Source: CAWEDP01 sp963807925 (GTDB taxonomy: Bacteria; Acidobacteriota; Vicinamibacteria; Vicinamibacterales; CAVVIG01). Taken from it: a stretch of 64,000 nt of DNA. The notes under the pieces were generated by a model. It was not told the DNA's origin and made no database searches. It saw nothing but the letters and a program-made list of their open reading frames with translations. Location: contig CAWEDP010000002.1 in NCBI GenBank assembly GCA_963807925.1, positions 1,054,001-1,118,000 of the forward strand, in the 5' to 3' direction. This document shows, piece after piece, positions 18,371 through 27,066 of this stretch. A program made the position numbers and the translations under genes. Position 1 is the first letter of the stretch; each line of letters opens with the position of its first letter.

Positions 18371-19118
18371 GATCCATGACCTCCTCGCAGAGGCGGTAGT
18401 ACTCGGTAGCGCCCGTCGAATCGGGCGCGAACGTGAAGATTGACTCTTTATAGGCCGGGCTCTCCTCCAGCCGCACGCTCTTGGTGATGACGGTCCGGAA
18501 GACCTTGCCGCCAAACACCTTCTGAATCTGCGCGCGGATGTCCCGCGCCAGCGCCGTCCGCTTGTCGTGCATCGTGATCACCACGCCCAGAATTCTCAGC
18601 GCCGGATTGGGCCGGGCACGCACTTTCTCGATCGTCTCGAGCAGGTCGTCGGTGCCCTCCAGGGCGAAATACGACGACTGAATCGGAATGAGCAGATGCG
18701 TCGCGGCCACCAACGCGTTGACAGTCAGCAGCCCCAGCGTCGGCGGACAGTCGATCACGATGTGCGGAAACTCCGATCGCAGCGGCTCGAGCTTGTCCTT
18801 CAGACGGAAATGGGCGTCCATCTCGCCGACCAGCCGGGCCTCGAGCTTGGCCAGCGCGATGCGCGACGGCGCGATCGACAGGTTCTCGACCGGCGACGGC
18901 ACCACGATCTCGCGCAGGCCGATCCCGGGGTCCACGATCGCGTCGTACACGCTCCGCGACACCAGCGGCATGTCGAGAAACGACATCGTGCTGTTGGCCT
19001 GCGGGTCCAGGTCAATGAGGAGCGTCTGCTTGCCGCGCAACGCCAGCGCGGCGGCCAGATTGATGGCGGTCGTGGTCTTGCCCACGCCGCCCTTCTGGTT
19101 ACAGATGGCGACAATCAT
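18363..19118 (-). CDS. parA: Chromosome-partitioning ATPase ParA (Soj)
   Basis: Deviant Walker-type ATPase that binds nucleoid DNA and moves ParB-parS complexes. 251 residues. MIVAICNQKGGVGKTTTAIN holds the deviant Walker A with the signature lysine; LLIDLDPQANST is the Walker A' region; HIVIDCPPTLGLLTVNAL is Walker B. It has no N-terminal DNA-binding extension, so it is the chromosomal Soj type. It is transcribed first with parB translationally coupled. Confidence 0.95.
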   Translation of the reverse strand: MIVAICNQKGGVGKTTTAINLAAALALRGKQTLLIDLDPQANSTMSFLDMPLVSRSVYDAIVDPGIGLREIVVPSPVENLSIAPSRIALAKLEARLVGEMDAHFRLKDKLEPLRSEFPHIVIDCPPTLGLLTVNALVAATHLLIPIQSSYFALEGTDDLLETIEKVRARPNPALRILGVVITMHDKRTALARDIRAQIQKVFGGKVFRTVITKSVRLEESPAYKESIFTFAPDSTGATEYYRLCEEVMDRA

Positions 19119-19145
19119 CAGGGAAGGCTGCCGGATGGACGCTGC

Positions 19146-19173
19146 ATTCTAGCAGGATGGCCGGACGTGTGAA
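19146..19173 (-). promoter_or_regulatory. Sigma70-type promoter of parAB
   Basis: On the reverse strand TTCACA (19173-19168), a 16-base spacer and TAGAAT (19151-19146), with TGC just before the -10 box. The predicted start is about 20 bases before the parA ATG at 19118. Five of six bases match consensus in each box. Confidence 0.55.
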
Positions 19174-19197
19174 AGCGGGAAGTCGTGCGCCAGCCGC

Positions 19198-19683
19198 CTA
19201 CATCTTGTACTTGCCGAGATCGTCGGGATCCAGGCTCTCCAGCCACTTCTGCAGACGATCCGCGTCGGTCTTCTCGGAGGCGAAATCCACCGTCTTGGCG
19301 TAATCGATGACCGTCTCCTCGACGAAAATCGGCGCCCGCGCGCGCAGCGCCAGCGCGATGGCGTCGCTCGGACGGGCGTCGATCGCCACGGTGTCGCCCG
19401 CGAGCGACAGGTAGATGAGCGCGTAGAACGTGTTCTCCTGCAGATCGCTGACGACGATCTTCTGCACCGACGCGTTCAGGTCGTGAATCACGTTCCGCAG
19501 CAGGTCGTGCGTCATCGGCCGCGGCGTCGCGATGTTCTCAATCTGCAGCGCGATGGCGTTCGCCTCGAAGATGCCGACCCAGATCGGCAGCACCTTCTGC
19601 CCTTCCTTGTCGCGCAGGATGATGATCGGCATGTTCGTAATGGGATCGACCATCAGCCCTTTGATCGTCATCTCGATTTGCAT
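19198..19683 (-). CDS. Bifunctional nuclease family protein (DUF151)
   Basis: 161 residues with the BFN domain across nearly the whole length: GLMVDPITNMPIIILRDKEG, LPIWVGIFEANAIAL and VAIDARPSDAIALALRA are the conserved blocks. Members are described as nucleases acting on DNA and RNA; in many bacteria the role is unproven. The C-terminal acidic segment has no assigned function. It follows miaB by 15 bases and is probably in the same transcript as recN-miaB. Confidence 0.9.
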   Translation of the reverse strand: MQIEMTIKGLMVDPITNMPIIILRDKEGQKVLPIWVGIFEANAIALQIENIATPRPMTHDLLRNVIHDLNASVQKIVVSDLQENTFYALIYLSLAGDTVAIDARPSDAIALALRARAPIFVEETVIDYAKTVDFASEKTDADRLQKWLESLDPDDLGKYKM

Positions 19684-19698
19684 AACCGCCTTCCACTC

Positions 19699-21114
19699 TC
19701 AACGCGCCGTGACACCATTGTCCCCCGGCGCGGCCTGCGGCTGATCTCCCTCCGCTCCCGACGACCCCGCCGCGTCGGGTCCCGCCTCCGCGTCGACCGC
19801 GCGGCCCCACACGCTGTGCGGCCCCGCCCGCTCGATCCGGACGCCCATCGTCCGGCCGATCCAGACCGGCGGCCCGGGCAGGTTGACGACCACGTTCGTG
19901 GAGGTGCGACCCGAGACCTCGCTCTCACGACGCCGGCTGGCCGCGTCGACCAGGATCTCCACGCTCTGTCCCACCAGCCGATCATTCAGCCGCCACTGGA
20001 TCTCGCGCTGCAGCGCCTGCAGCGCCACAATCCGTCGCGTCTTCTCCTCGTCCGCCACCTCGTCGGCGAGGTGCTTCTCCGCACGCGTGTTCGGCCGCGC
20101 CGAGTACTTGAACGAGAACATGCTGTGGTAGCCGACCGCCTCGGTGAGCGTCAGCGTCTCCTCGAAATCTCGCTCCGTTTCGCCGGGGAACCCGACGATC
20201 ATGTCGGTCGATAGGGCCACTTCGGGCAGGGTGTCCCGGATGCGGCCGATCAGATCGAGGTAGCTCTCGCGCGTGTACCGGCGCCGCATCGCCGCCAGAA
20301 TGGCCGTCGACCCCGACTGCACCGGGAGGTGCAGGTGGCGGCACACCTTCGGCAGCCGGACGAGCGCCTCGAGGAGGCGATCGGAGACGTAGCGGGGATG
20401 AGGGCTCGCAAACCGGATACGGTCGATGCCAGGCACCTCGTGCACCGCCTCCAGCAGTCCGGTGAAGTCGCAATCCGCCTGGTCCGGCGCCGAGTAGTGG
20501 TTGACGATCTGGCCCAGGAGCTGCACCTCCCGCCGTCCGCTGTCGGCGGCTTCCCGCACCTCGGCCAGGATGTCGGCCTTCGGCCGCATCCGCTCGTGCC
20601 CGCGCGTATAGGGTACGACGCAGAAGCTGCAGAACTCGTTGCAACCCTCGATGATCGTGACGTACGCCTTCACCGGATCGGCGCGCCTCGTGACGCCGAA
20701 CGGAAACGTCACGTCGTCGTACAGCGTGAGGTCGACGAGCGGCACCCGCCGCGCGCCGGCGGTCTCCACGAGAACCGGCAGCCGACGGATGGCCTGCGTG
20801 CCGACGATGAGGTCGGCGACGCCGGGGACGCGCTTGAGCAGCGCGGCCCCCTCCTGCTGCGCGACGCAGCCGGCGACCGCCACGATCGGATGGTGATCGT
20901 GCTCGGAGGCCAGCTGCCGGAGCTCGCCCAGCCGCGTGTACAGCTTGTCCTCCGCACGCTCGCGGACACTGCAGGTGTTGATGACCACGACGTCGGCCTC
21001 GAGCTCGTCGGTCGTCGCCTCGAACCCCGCCTGTTCGAGGAGCCCCGCCATCCGCTCCGAGTCGTGGACGTTCATCTGGCAGCCGAAGGTCTCGATCAAG
21101 TATTTGCGCGACAC
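19699..21114 (-). CDS. miaB: tRNA-2-methylthio-N6-dimethylallyladenosine synthase
   Basis: Radical-SAM methylthiotransferase that adds the 2-methylthio group to i6A37 of tRNA. 471 residues from GTG 21114, chosen because the family begins just before KYLIETFGCQMN. The N-terminal UPF0004 domain has Cys in FGCQMN, VINTCSVRE and AVAGCVAQ. The radical-SAM motif is CNEFCSFC followed by VVPYTRGHE. A TRAM domain lies near the C-terminus (VGQSVEILVDAAS onward). The last 40 or so residues are a low-complexity tail not typical of the family. Other in-frame starts upstream are unlikely because recN ends at 21137. Confidence 0.94.
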   Translation of the reverse strand: MSRKYLIETFGCQMNVHDSERMAGLLEQAGFEATTDELEADVVVINTCSVRERAEDKLYTRLGELRQLASEHDHHPIVAVAGCVAQQEGAALLKRVPGVADLIVGTQAIRRLPVLVETAGARRVPLVDLTLYDDVTFPFGVTRRADPVKAYVTIIEGCNEFCSFCVVPYTRGHERMRPKADILAEVREAADSGRREVQLLGQIVNHYSAPDQADCDFTGLLEAVHEVPGIDRIRFASPHPRYVSDRLLEALVRLPKVCRHLHLPVQSGSTAILAAMRRRYTRESYLDLIGRIRDTLPEVALSTDMIVGFPGETERDFEETLTLTEAVGYHSMFSFKYSARPNTRAEKHLADEVADEEKTRRIVALQALQREIQWRLNDRLVGQSVEILVDAASRRRESEVSGRTSTNVVVNLPGPPVWIGRTMGVRIERAGPHSVWGRAVDAEAGPDAAGSSGAEGDQPQAAPGDNGVTAR

Positions 21115-21136
21115 CAGCGTCCTATTGTGTATTGAA

Positions 21137-22873
21137 TCATGGCCGTTCCGCACTTTCGCTTTCGCCTTTCGTCGTCGATTCGCCTTTCGCTCCCTGGTTG
21201 GCGGGCAACCTCCGCGTCGCGAGCATCTCGCGCGCAGAGGCTCTGACGGCGTCGGTGACGGCTGCTCCCCCCAGCATCCGCGACAACTCCACCATGCGGC
21301 CCTCATCGTCGAGGCGGGTGATGCGCGTGCTGGTGCGCCCGTTCCGGACCTCCTTCTCAATCGAGAAATGGGCATCGGCGTAGGCCGCAATCTGCGGCAG
21401 GTGCGTGATGCACAGCACCTGAAACGCGGCGCCCAGGGCACGCAGCTTGCGGCCGACGTGGTCCGCGGCGCGGCCCCCGATGCCCGCGTCGATTTCGTCG
21501 AAGACCATTCCCGGCGCAGCGCCCTCACTGCCCCGATCGTCCGGAACGGTGGAGGCGGGCCGGCGTCCCGCAGTCAGCGTCTTGACGGCCAGCATCATCC
21601 GGGAGAGCTCGCCGCCGGAGGCGATGCGCGCCAGTGGCCGGGGATCCTCGCCCGGATTCGGCGACACGATGAACTCGGCGCGGTCGAAGCCGCTCGCGGC
21701 CCACTCCGACTCCGGCAGCGGCGTGTCGTTGAACCGGACGTCGAACCTCGCGCGCTCCATGGCGAGCTCGCCCAGGAGTCCCTCCAGCGCGCGGCTCAGC
21801 TCGACCGCGACGGCGCGACGAGCCTCCGCAACCTGCGAGGCGGCCACCTCGAACGCGCCCCGCGCGGCCGCGTGCCGCCGCTCCGCGTCGACCGCGCGCT
21901 CCGCCGATTCGTCGAGGTCGGCCAACTGCCGCTGCAGCTGCCGACGGCGCGCGATCGCGTCGGCCAGCGTGGGGCCGTATTTCCGCTTGAGCCGCTCGAG
22001 GAGCGCCAGCCGCTCCTGCACCTGCTGCAGGCGCGCGGGCGAAGCATCGACCGAGGCGGCGTACCGACGCAGGAACATCGCCAGGTCCTCGAGCTGTGCC
22101 TTGATGCCGTCGCGCGCTTGCAGGTAGGGCTGAAACACCGGATCGAGGGCCGTCAGGTCGGCGACGCGCCGCCAGATCCCGCCGAGCTGGCCCAGCACGG
22201 CCTGGTCGCTCTCATAGAGCGCCGCGTAGCTGTCGGCGCACAGACGCTCGACACGGTCCGCGCTCGCGAGCACCTGCCGGGTGGCGGCCAGCGCTTCATC
22301 TTCGTTGTCGAGCGGCGCCGCCCGGTCGAGCTCGGCCAGCTGAAACGCGAACAGCTCCTGCTTCTCCGCGCGGTCGCGTGCGAGGCGGCGATAGTGCGCG
22401 AGCTCGTCGGCGGTGCGGCGGACTTCGGCGAAGGCGGCCGCAACGACTGAGGCCGGCCGATCGAGGCGTCCGTAGGTGTCGATCACCCGCAGATGCTCGG
22501 CCGGGTCCCGCAAGGTGTGATGCTCGTGCTGCCCGTGAAGCTCGATGAGAGCCGCCGTCGTGCTCCTGAGAGCGGCGGCGGTCACCAGCTCGCCGTCGAG
22601 GAACGCGCGGCTGCGCCCCTGCGCGGTCACCTCGCGGCGGACCAGCAGTTCCCCGCCCGAGACCGTGTCGAAGACCGCTTCGACCGTGGCGAGGTCTTCG
22701 CCCGTTCGCACCAGCTCGCCCGAGGCTCGGTCACCGAGGAGCAGGCCGACCGCCTCGACGAGGATCGACTTGCCGGCGCCCGTCTCGCCCGTCAGGACGT
22801 TGAGCCCGGGCCCGAACTCGACATCGAGCTCATCGATGACGGCGAGGTGTCTCACTCGCAGAAAACGAAGCAT
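21137..22873 (-). CDS. recN: DNA repair protein RecN
   Basis: SMC-like ATPase used in double-strand-break repair. 578 residues. Walker A is GETGAGKSILVEAVGLLLGD near residue 30. A coiled-coil middle region runs from about 150 to 360. RIASGGELSRMMLAVKTL is the ABC signature, VFDEIDAGIGG is Walker B and ITHLPQIAAYAD carries the H-loop. It is divergent from the tol operon and heads a likely recN-miaB-DUF151 transcript. A basic Lys/Glu/Ser tail at the C-terminus is not conserved. Confidence 0.95.
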   Translation of the reverse strand: MLRFLRVRHLAVIDELDVEFGPGLNVLTGETGAGKSILVEAVGLLLGDRASGELVRTGEDLATVEAVFDTVSGGELLVRREVTAQGRSRAFLDGELVTAAALRSTTAALIELHGQHEHHTLRDPAEHLRVIDTYGRLDRPASVVAAAFAEVRRTADELAHYRRLARDRAEKQELFAFQLAELDRAAPLDNEDEALAATRQVLASADRVERLCADSYAALYESDQAVLGQLGGIWRRVADLTALDPVFQPYLQARDGIKAQLEDLAMFLRRYAASVDASPARLQQVQERLALLERLKRKYGPTLADAIARRRQLQRQLADLDESAERAVDAERRHAAARGAFEVAASQVAEARRAVAVELSRALEGLLGELAMERARFDVRFNDTPLPESEWAASGFDRAEFIVSPNPGEDPRPLARIASGGELSRMMLAVKTLTAGRRPASTVPDDRGSEGAAPGMVFDEIDAGIGGRAADHVGRKLRALGAAFQVLCITHLPQIAAYADAHFSIEKEVRNGRTSTRITRLDDEGRMVELSRMLGGAAVTDAVRASAREMLATRRLPANQGAKGESTTKGESESAERP

Positions 22874-22905
22874 GGAAGGCGGAGAACTTCAATCCTAGCA
22901 TAGGT

Positions 22906-22934
22906 TTGACAGCTATTTCCCGCCATGATACACT
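22906..22934 (+). promoter_or_regulatory. Sigma70-type promoter of the tol-pal operon
   Basis: A perfect TTGACA (22906-22911) with a 17-base spacer and TACACT (22929-22934). Transcription would begin near 22941, downstream of the first in-frame ATG (22925), so tolQ translation should start later. It is the best match to the housekeeping consensus in the window. Confidence 0.6.
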
Positions 22935-23008
22935 TTCGCATTTCACTCGCGTTCCCCATCCTGGTGGCGCTGTCCCCGCGGCGCATCGCGAATCTCTCGG
23001 AGGGCCGT

Positions 23009-23779
23009 TTGTGTACGCTGACAAGCCTGCTCGGCCTGCAGTTGCAGGCTCAGGGCGGGCCTGGAACTGACAGTCCGTCCGGGCCCGGCTTCCTTTCCCT
23101 GGTCGCTCACTCCACGTGGGTGGCCTGGGCCGTTCTCGCGTCGCTGTTGGTCCTGTCGGTGCTGACCTGGGCGATCTTCCTGTACAAGACGGTCGTCTTC
23201 CGGCGCGCGAGGTCGCAGTCGCGGCAGTTCCTCGACATATTCCGCCGCAGCAACAAGTTTTCAGAAGTGCAGGCCGTCTGTCGATCGCTGGCGGCGAGCC
23301 CGCTCGTCGGTCTGTTTCAATCCGGGTATGCGGAGCTGACGGCCCAGCTGCGCAGCTCGCCGCCGGACGTCGGCAACGGCCCCCATCCAATCCAGACGGC
23401 GCCGCGTCCAACTCTCAAGAGCCTGACGGCGGTCGACCGGGCCTTGATGCGCGCATCCGTCGTGGAGGTCAACAAGCTCGAGCACTCGATTCCGTGGCTG
23501 GCCACGACGGCGAGCATCGCGCCGTTCATCGGGCTGTTCGGCACGGTGTGGGGCATCATCATTGCGTTCCAGCAGATCAGCCAGTCGGGTTCGACCAACC
23601 TGCAGGCCGTCGGTCCGGGCATCTCGGAAGCGTTGATTACGACCGCTGCCGGCCTGTTTGCTGCCATCCCGGCCGTGTTCTTCTACAACCACCTGACGCA
23701 TCGGACCAAGCTCTTCGCGTCGGAGATGGACGACTTCGCGATGGAGTTCCTCAACATTGCCGAACGCAACTTCACCTAG
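23009..23779 (+). CDS. tolQ: Tol-Pal system proton channel TolQ
   Basis: ExbB/TolQ-family inner-membrane protein that with TolR harvests the proton gradient to drive the Tol-Pal system. Membrane segments lie at WVAWAVLASLLVLSVL, then SIAPFIGLFGTVWGIIIAF (conserved TolQ/ExbB core) and ALITTAAGLFAAIPAVFFYN. The start is taken as TTG 23009, preceded by GGAGGG at 22999-23004, giving 256 residues, because the ATG at 22925 lies upstream of the predicted transcription start; that ATG would give 284 residues. Confidence 0.9.
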   Translation: MCTLTSLLGLQLQAQGGPGTDSPSGPGFLSLVAHSTWVAWAVLASLLVLSVLTWAIFLYKTVVFRRARSQSRQFLDIFRRSNKFSEVQAVCRSLAASPLVGLFQSGYAELTAQLRSSPPDVGNGPHPIQTAPRPTLKSLTAVDRALMRASVVEVNKLEHSIPWLATTASIAPFIGLFGTVWGIIIAFQQISQSGSTNLQAVGPGISEALITTAAGLFAAIPAVFFYNHLTHRTKLFASEMDDFAMEFLNIAERNFT

Positions 23780-23791
23780 GGGGCGCATCGC

Positions 23792-24253
23792 ATGAAGTTG
23801 CTTGCACCGTCGCCCGCCGGAACGGTGGCACGGGCCGGGCGCGGCCGCCGCGTCGCGAGCTCGTTGAACGAAATCAACGTCGTGCCGCTCGTGGACGTCA
23901 TGCTGGTGCTGCTCATCATCTTCATGATCACCGCGCCGATGATGCAGCGCAGCATCGACGTCAACCTGCCGGTCGCCCGCCGCGCGCAGCAGAACGCGGC
24001 CGAGCGCGTCCAGGTCACCGTGCCGCTCTCCTACCGCCGGGACCGCAAGGTGTACCTTGGGACGGAGCTGATTCGCGCCGACGTGCTGCAGGAGCGCATC
24101 CGGCAGAAAATGGAAACCGCGGCGCAGAAGGACGTCTACCTGCGCGGCGACGGAGGCGTGACGCTCCAGGAAACGACCGAGATCTTCGACATGCTTCGGG
24201 CTGCTGGTGTCGAGCACGTGGGGTTCATCACCAAGGCGCCGGGTGACCGGTAA
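23792..24253 (+). CDS. tolR: Tol-Pal system protein TolR (ExbD family)
   Basis: 153 residues. A basic cytoplasmic N-terminus is followed by INVVPLVDVMLVLLIIFMI, the single transmembrane helix with the essential Asp, and a periplasmic ExbD-like domain ending VEHVGFITKAPGDR. It pairs with TolQ as the proton-driven stator. Genes are 12 bases from tolQ and 3 bases from tolA. Confidence 0.94.
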   Translation: MKLLAPSPAGTVARAGRGRRVASSLNEINVVPLVDVMLVLLIIFMITAPMMQRSIDVNLPVARRAQQNAAERVQVTVPLSYRRDRKVYLGTELIRADVLQERIRQKMETAAQKDVYLRGDGGVTLQETTEIFDMLRAAGVEHVGFITKAPGDR

Positions 24254-24256
24254 CCG

Positions 24257-25048
24257 ATGGACGTGACCGAGGTTTTGCACGATCGCATGCAGGCCCCGGC
24301 CGGCCTGCAGCGCATGGTCACCGTGTCGCTGGCGCTGCACGCGGCGTTCATCGCCGCGCTCGTGCTCGCGCCGAGAGGGTTTCTGCTCCCTTCGGCCGAA
24401 CCGGCGCGGCCGGGCATGACGATCTCGCTCGGCGCCGGGGACGAAGGGCCGGCCAGCGGGGGTCTCACCTCGATCGGCGGCCGTCCCGTCCAGGTCCAGA
24501 CGCCGCCCGAGGAGACACCCAAACGCGAGGCGGTGCGCCCGCCGGCGGCGAAGACGCCAGAGATGACGGTGCCGCTGCCGAACAAGCGGCCGGTGAAGGC
24601 GCCACCTGCCGCGACGCCGGTCAAGCAGGCGCCCGACGAGGCGCGCGGTCGCACGCCCACGCGCGGCGACGCCGTGCGCGAGGGGACGGCGGTCGCCGAG
24701 ACGCGCGCGCGTGGACAGGGCTTCGGTCTGTCGACCGGCGGGGGGCAAGGCTCAGGCCTGACGCTCGACGTCGGCGACTTCTGCTGTCCCGAGTACCTGC
24801 TGACCATGGTGGATCGCATCCGGCACAACTGGGACCAGCGGGCCGACCCGCGCGTGGCGGTCGTCCGGTTCACGATTCAGCGCGACGGCACGCTGACCTC
24901 GATTGACCTCGAGCGATCCACCGGCGATGCCGTCCTCGATACGGCCGCGGAGCGGGCCGTGGTGCTGACGCGCCAGCTCCCGCCGCTGCCGGCGCAGTTC
25001 CCGAACCCGACCTTGACCGTCAACCTGAATTTTCAATACATGAGATGA
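24257..25048 (+). CDS. tolA: TolA/TonB-like energy-transducing protein
   Basis: 263 residues. One N-terminal membrane anchor (VSLALHAAFIAALVLA) is followed by a Pro/Lys/Arg-rich periplasmic linker (about 60-165). A C-terminal TonB-type domain contains VVRFTIQRDGTLTSIDLERS and PLPAQFPNPTLTVNLNF. A CC pair lies at its start (DFCCPEYLL). The position between tolR and tolB identifies it as the TolA equivalent even though the terminal fold looks TonB-like. The stop overlaps the tolB start (ATGA). Confidence 0.85.
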   Translation: MDVTEVLHDRMQAPAGLQRMVTVSLALHAAFIAALVLAPRGFLLPSAEPARPGMTISLGAGDEGPASGGLTSIGGRPVQVQTPPEETPKREAVRPPAAKTPEMTVPLPNKRPVKAPPAATPVKQAPDEARGRTPTRGDAVREGTAVAETRARGQGFGLSTGGGQGSGLTLDVGDFCCPEYLLTMVDRIRHNWDQRADPRVAVVRFTIQRDGTLTSIDLERSTGDAVLDTAAERAVVLTRQLPPLPAQFPNPTLTVNLNFQYMR

Positions 25049-26427
25049 CGAGGATGATGCGCACCCTCTGGATCGCGGCGGCCGCCGGCGCGCTGGGAAC
25101 GGCCGTCCTGTCGGCGCGTCCCGGCCAGGCGCCGCAGGCACCCGCGCCGCAGCAGCCGAGCGAGATCACCACGACGATCATCGGCGGGCCGGGTGCCCAA
25201 CCGCGGCTCGCCGTACCGGACTTCATCGCCCTGTCGCCGGACGCCGAGACGGTCGCCGTCGCGAAGCAGATCGCACAGGTGCTGTTCGACGATTTCGCGT
25301 TCGAGCGGGAGTTCGCCCTGATCCCGCGCGACACCTACGCGACGATTCCCTCCGCCCGATCCTTCGAGGACGTGCCCTTCGATCGCTGGCGCGAGCTGAA
25401 TGCCGACGGGGTGCTCATCGGCACGGTGCAGAAGACGGCCAGCGGGATCCACGTGGAGGTGCGGCTCTTCAAGATGCCGGCGCTCGGCTCGGCGTTCGCG
25501 AAGTCCTACGACGGCTCGGCGGCCAATCCGCGGCTGTACGCGCACACGATCTCCGACGAGGTGCACGAAACCCAGCGGGCGCTGAAGGGCGTCGCGCGCA
25601 CCAAGCTCGCCTTTGCCTCGGATCGCGACGGCGAGCGGATGGCCAACACGGTCGAGAGCCGCAGCGTCCGGGAAATCTACATCAGCGACTACGACGGCGC
25701 GAACCAGAGACGGGTGACCGTCGGACGCTCGCTGAACATTCAGCCGGCGTGGTCGCCCGACGGCCGCTCCATCGCCTACACCTCCTACCGCCGCGGTCTG
25801 CCGAACATCTTCGTCTCGCACATCTATCAGGGCACGTTCGATGAATTTCCGAGGCCGGCAGGACAGGCCGAGACGTTCCAGCCGGCGTGGTCGCCCGACG
25901 GGATGCGGATTGCGTTCTGGTCGAATCGCGACGGCAACGCAGAGCTGTACATCGCCAACCGCGATGGCGCCAACCCGCGGCGTCTGACCACGAGCCCCGG
26001 AATCGACGAATCGCCCACCTGGTCCCCGTCCGGGACGCAACTGGCGTTCGTCTCCGATCGCACCGGGTCGCCGCAGATCTACACGATCGGCGCCGACGGC
26101 CTGGGGCTTCGGCGCGTGACGACGGGCGACTCGTACGCCACGCGACCGACCTGGTCGCCGCTCCCGTTCAACGAGATCGCCTACTCGGCGCGCACCGGTC
26201 CCGGGTTCGACATCAAGGTCGTCGACATCGCGACCGGGCAGATTCGTCAGCTGACCTTCGGCGAGGGCACCAACGAGAGCCCGGTGTGGGCGCCCAACGG
26301 ACGGCATCTCGCGTTCACGTCGACGCGCAGCGGCAAGAGTCAGGTATTCGTGATGGCGAGGGACGGCAAGAACCTCAAACAGATCACGACCGCGGGGAAC
26401 AACTACTACCCCGACTGGTCGCGGTAG
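25045..26427 (+). CDS. tolB: Tol-Pal system periplasmic beta-propeller TolB
   Basis: 460 residues with a signal peptide ending near VLSARPGQA. The TolB N-terminal domain (about 50-190) contains FDDFAFEREFALIPRD. A six-bladed propeller follows with repeats of the form QPAWSPDGRSIAYTSYR, FQPAWSPDGMRIAFWSNRDG and SPTWSPSGTQLAFVSDRTG. It bridges Pal and the Tol motor in the periplasm. Translationally coupled to tolA. Confidence 0.95.
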   Translation: MTRMMRTLWIAAAAGALGTAVLSARPGQAPQAPAPQQPSEITTTIIGGPGAQPRLAVPDFIALSPDAETVAVAKQIAQVLFDDFAFEREFALIPRDTYATIPSARSFEDVPFDRWRELNADGVLIGTVQKTASGIHVEVRLFKMPALGSAFAKSYDGSAANPRLYAHTISDEVHETQRALKGVARTKLAFASDRDGERMANTVESRSVREIYISDYDGANQRRVTVGRSLNIQPAWSPDGRSIAYTSYRRGLPNIFVSHIYQGTFDEFPRPAGQAETFQPAWSPDGMRIAFWSNRDGNAELYIANRDGANPRRLTTSPGIDESPTWSPSGTQLAFVSDRTGSPQIYTIGADGLGLRRVTTGDSYATRPTWSPLPFNEIAYSARTGPGFDIKVVDIATGQIRQLTFGEGTNESPVWAPNGRHLAFTSTRSGKSQVFVMARDGKNLKQITTAGNNYYPDWSR

Positions 26428-26444
26428 CATCGCAAGACCATCGA

Positions 26445-26461
26445 GTCCGGCGCGTCCGGAC
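26445..26461. terminator. Small hairpin between tolB and pal
   Basis: GTCCGG and CCGGAC form a 6-bp stem around a 5-base loop (CGCGT). With no T-tract it may adjust pal expression or mRNA stability; it is unlikely to end the transcript. Confidence 0.35.
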
Positions 26462-26474
26462 GTGGAGCCAGCCA

Positions 26475-27059
26475 ATGATGAGACGTCGGGTATCCAGGAC
26501 CGCAGTGGTGGCCGTGATCTTCGTGGCCTGCCTCGTGTCGGCCTGTGGCAAGAAGAAGCCGCCGGTCGCCAACCCGACGGCCCCGCCGTCGGGAACGGCC
26601 GCGCCGGCCGCCTCGCGTCCGCCGTCGCCCCCCGAGCCGGTCGCCGAGCCCGCTGTCGTCCCCGCCGAGCCCGTACGGGAGGACACGATTGCCTCGTCCT
26701 CGCTCGACGAAATCAACCGGAACTCGCCCCTCAAGCCGCTGTTCTTCGAGTACGACAGCAGCGACATCACGCCCGAGGGCCGGGGCGTCCTCGAAGCGAA
26801 CGCCGCCATCCTCAAGCAGTACACCAACTGGACGGTGACCATCGAAGGCCACTGCGACGAGCGCGGGACGGCCGAGTACAATCTGGCATTGGGCGAGCGG
26901 CGGGCCGTCGCGGCGCGGGCGTATCTCGTGTCGCTCGGCATCGGCGCCGATCGACTGCGGACGGTGAGCTACGGCAAGGAGTTCCCGTTCGATCCGGGAC
27001 ACGACGAAGCGTCGTATGCGAAGAACCGTCGCGCGCACTTCGTCATCACCGCGAAGTGA
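26475..27059 (+). CDS. pal: Peptidoglycan-associated lipoprotein Pal
   Basis: 194 residues. The signal peptide has lipobox LVSAC (Cys near residue 23), followed by a Lys and Pro/Ala-rich linker. The OmpA-like domain contains FFEYDSSDITPEGRGVLEAN, EGHCDERGTAEYNLALGERR and RTVSYGKEFPFDPGHDE. The Asp and Arg residues that bind diaminopimelate in this family are in place. Anchors the outer membrane to peptidoglycan and partners TolB. ATG codons at 26475 and 26478 are both possible. Confidence 0.96.
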   Translation: MMRRRVSRTAVVAVIFVACLVSACGKKKPPVANPTAPPSGTAAPAASRPPSPPEPVAEPAVVPAEPVREDTIASSSLDEINRNSPLKPLFFEYDSSDITPEGRGVLEANAAILKQYTNWTVTIEGHCDERGTAEYNLALGERRAVAARAYLVSLGIGADRLRTVSYGKEFPFDPGHDEASYAKNRRAHFVITAK

Positions 27060-27066
27060 GATCGTC

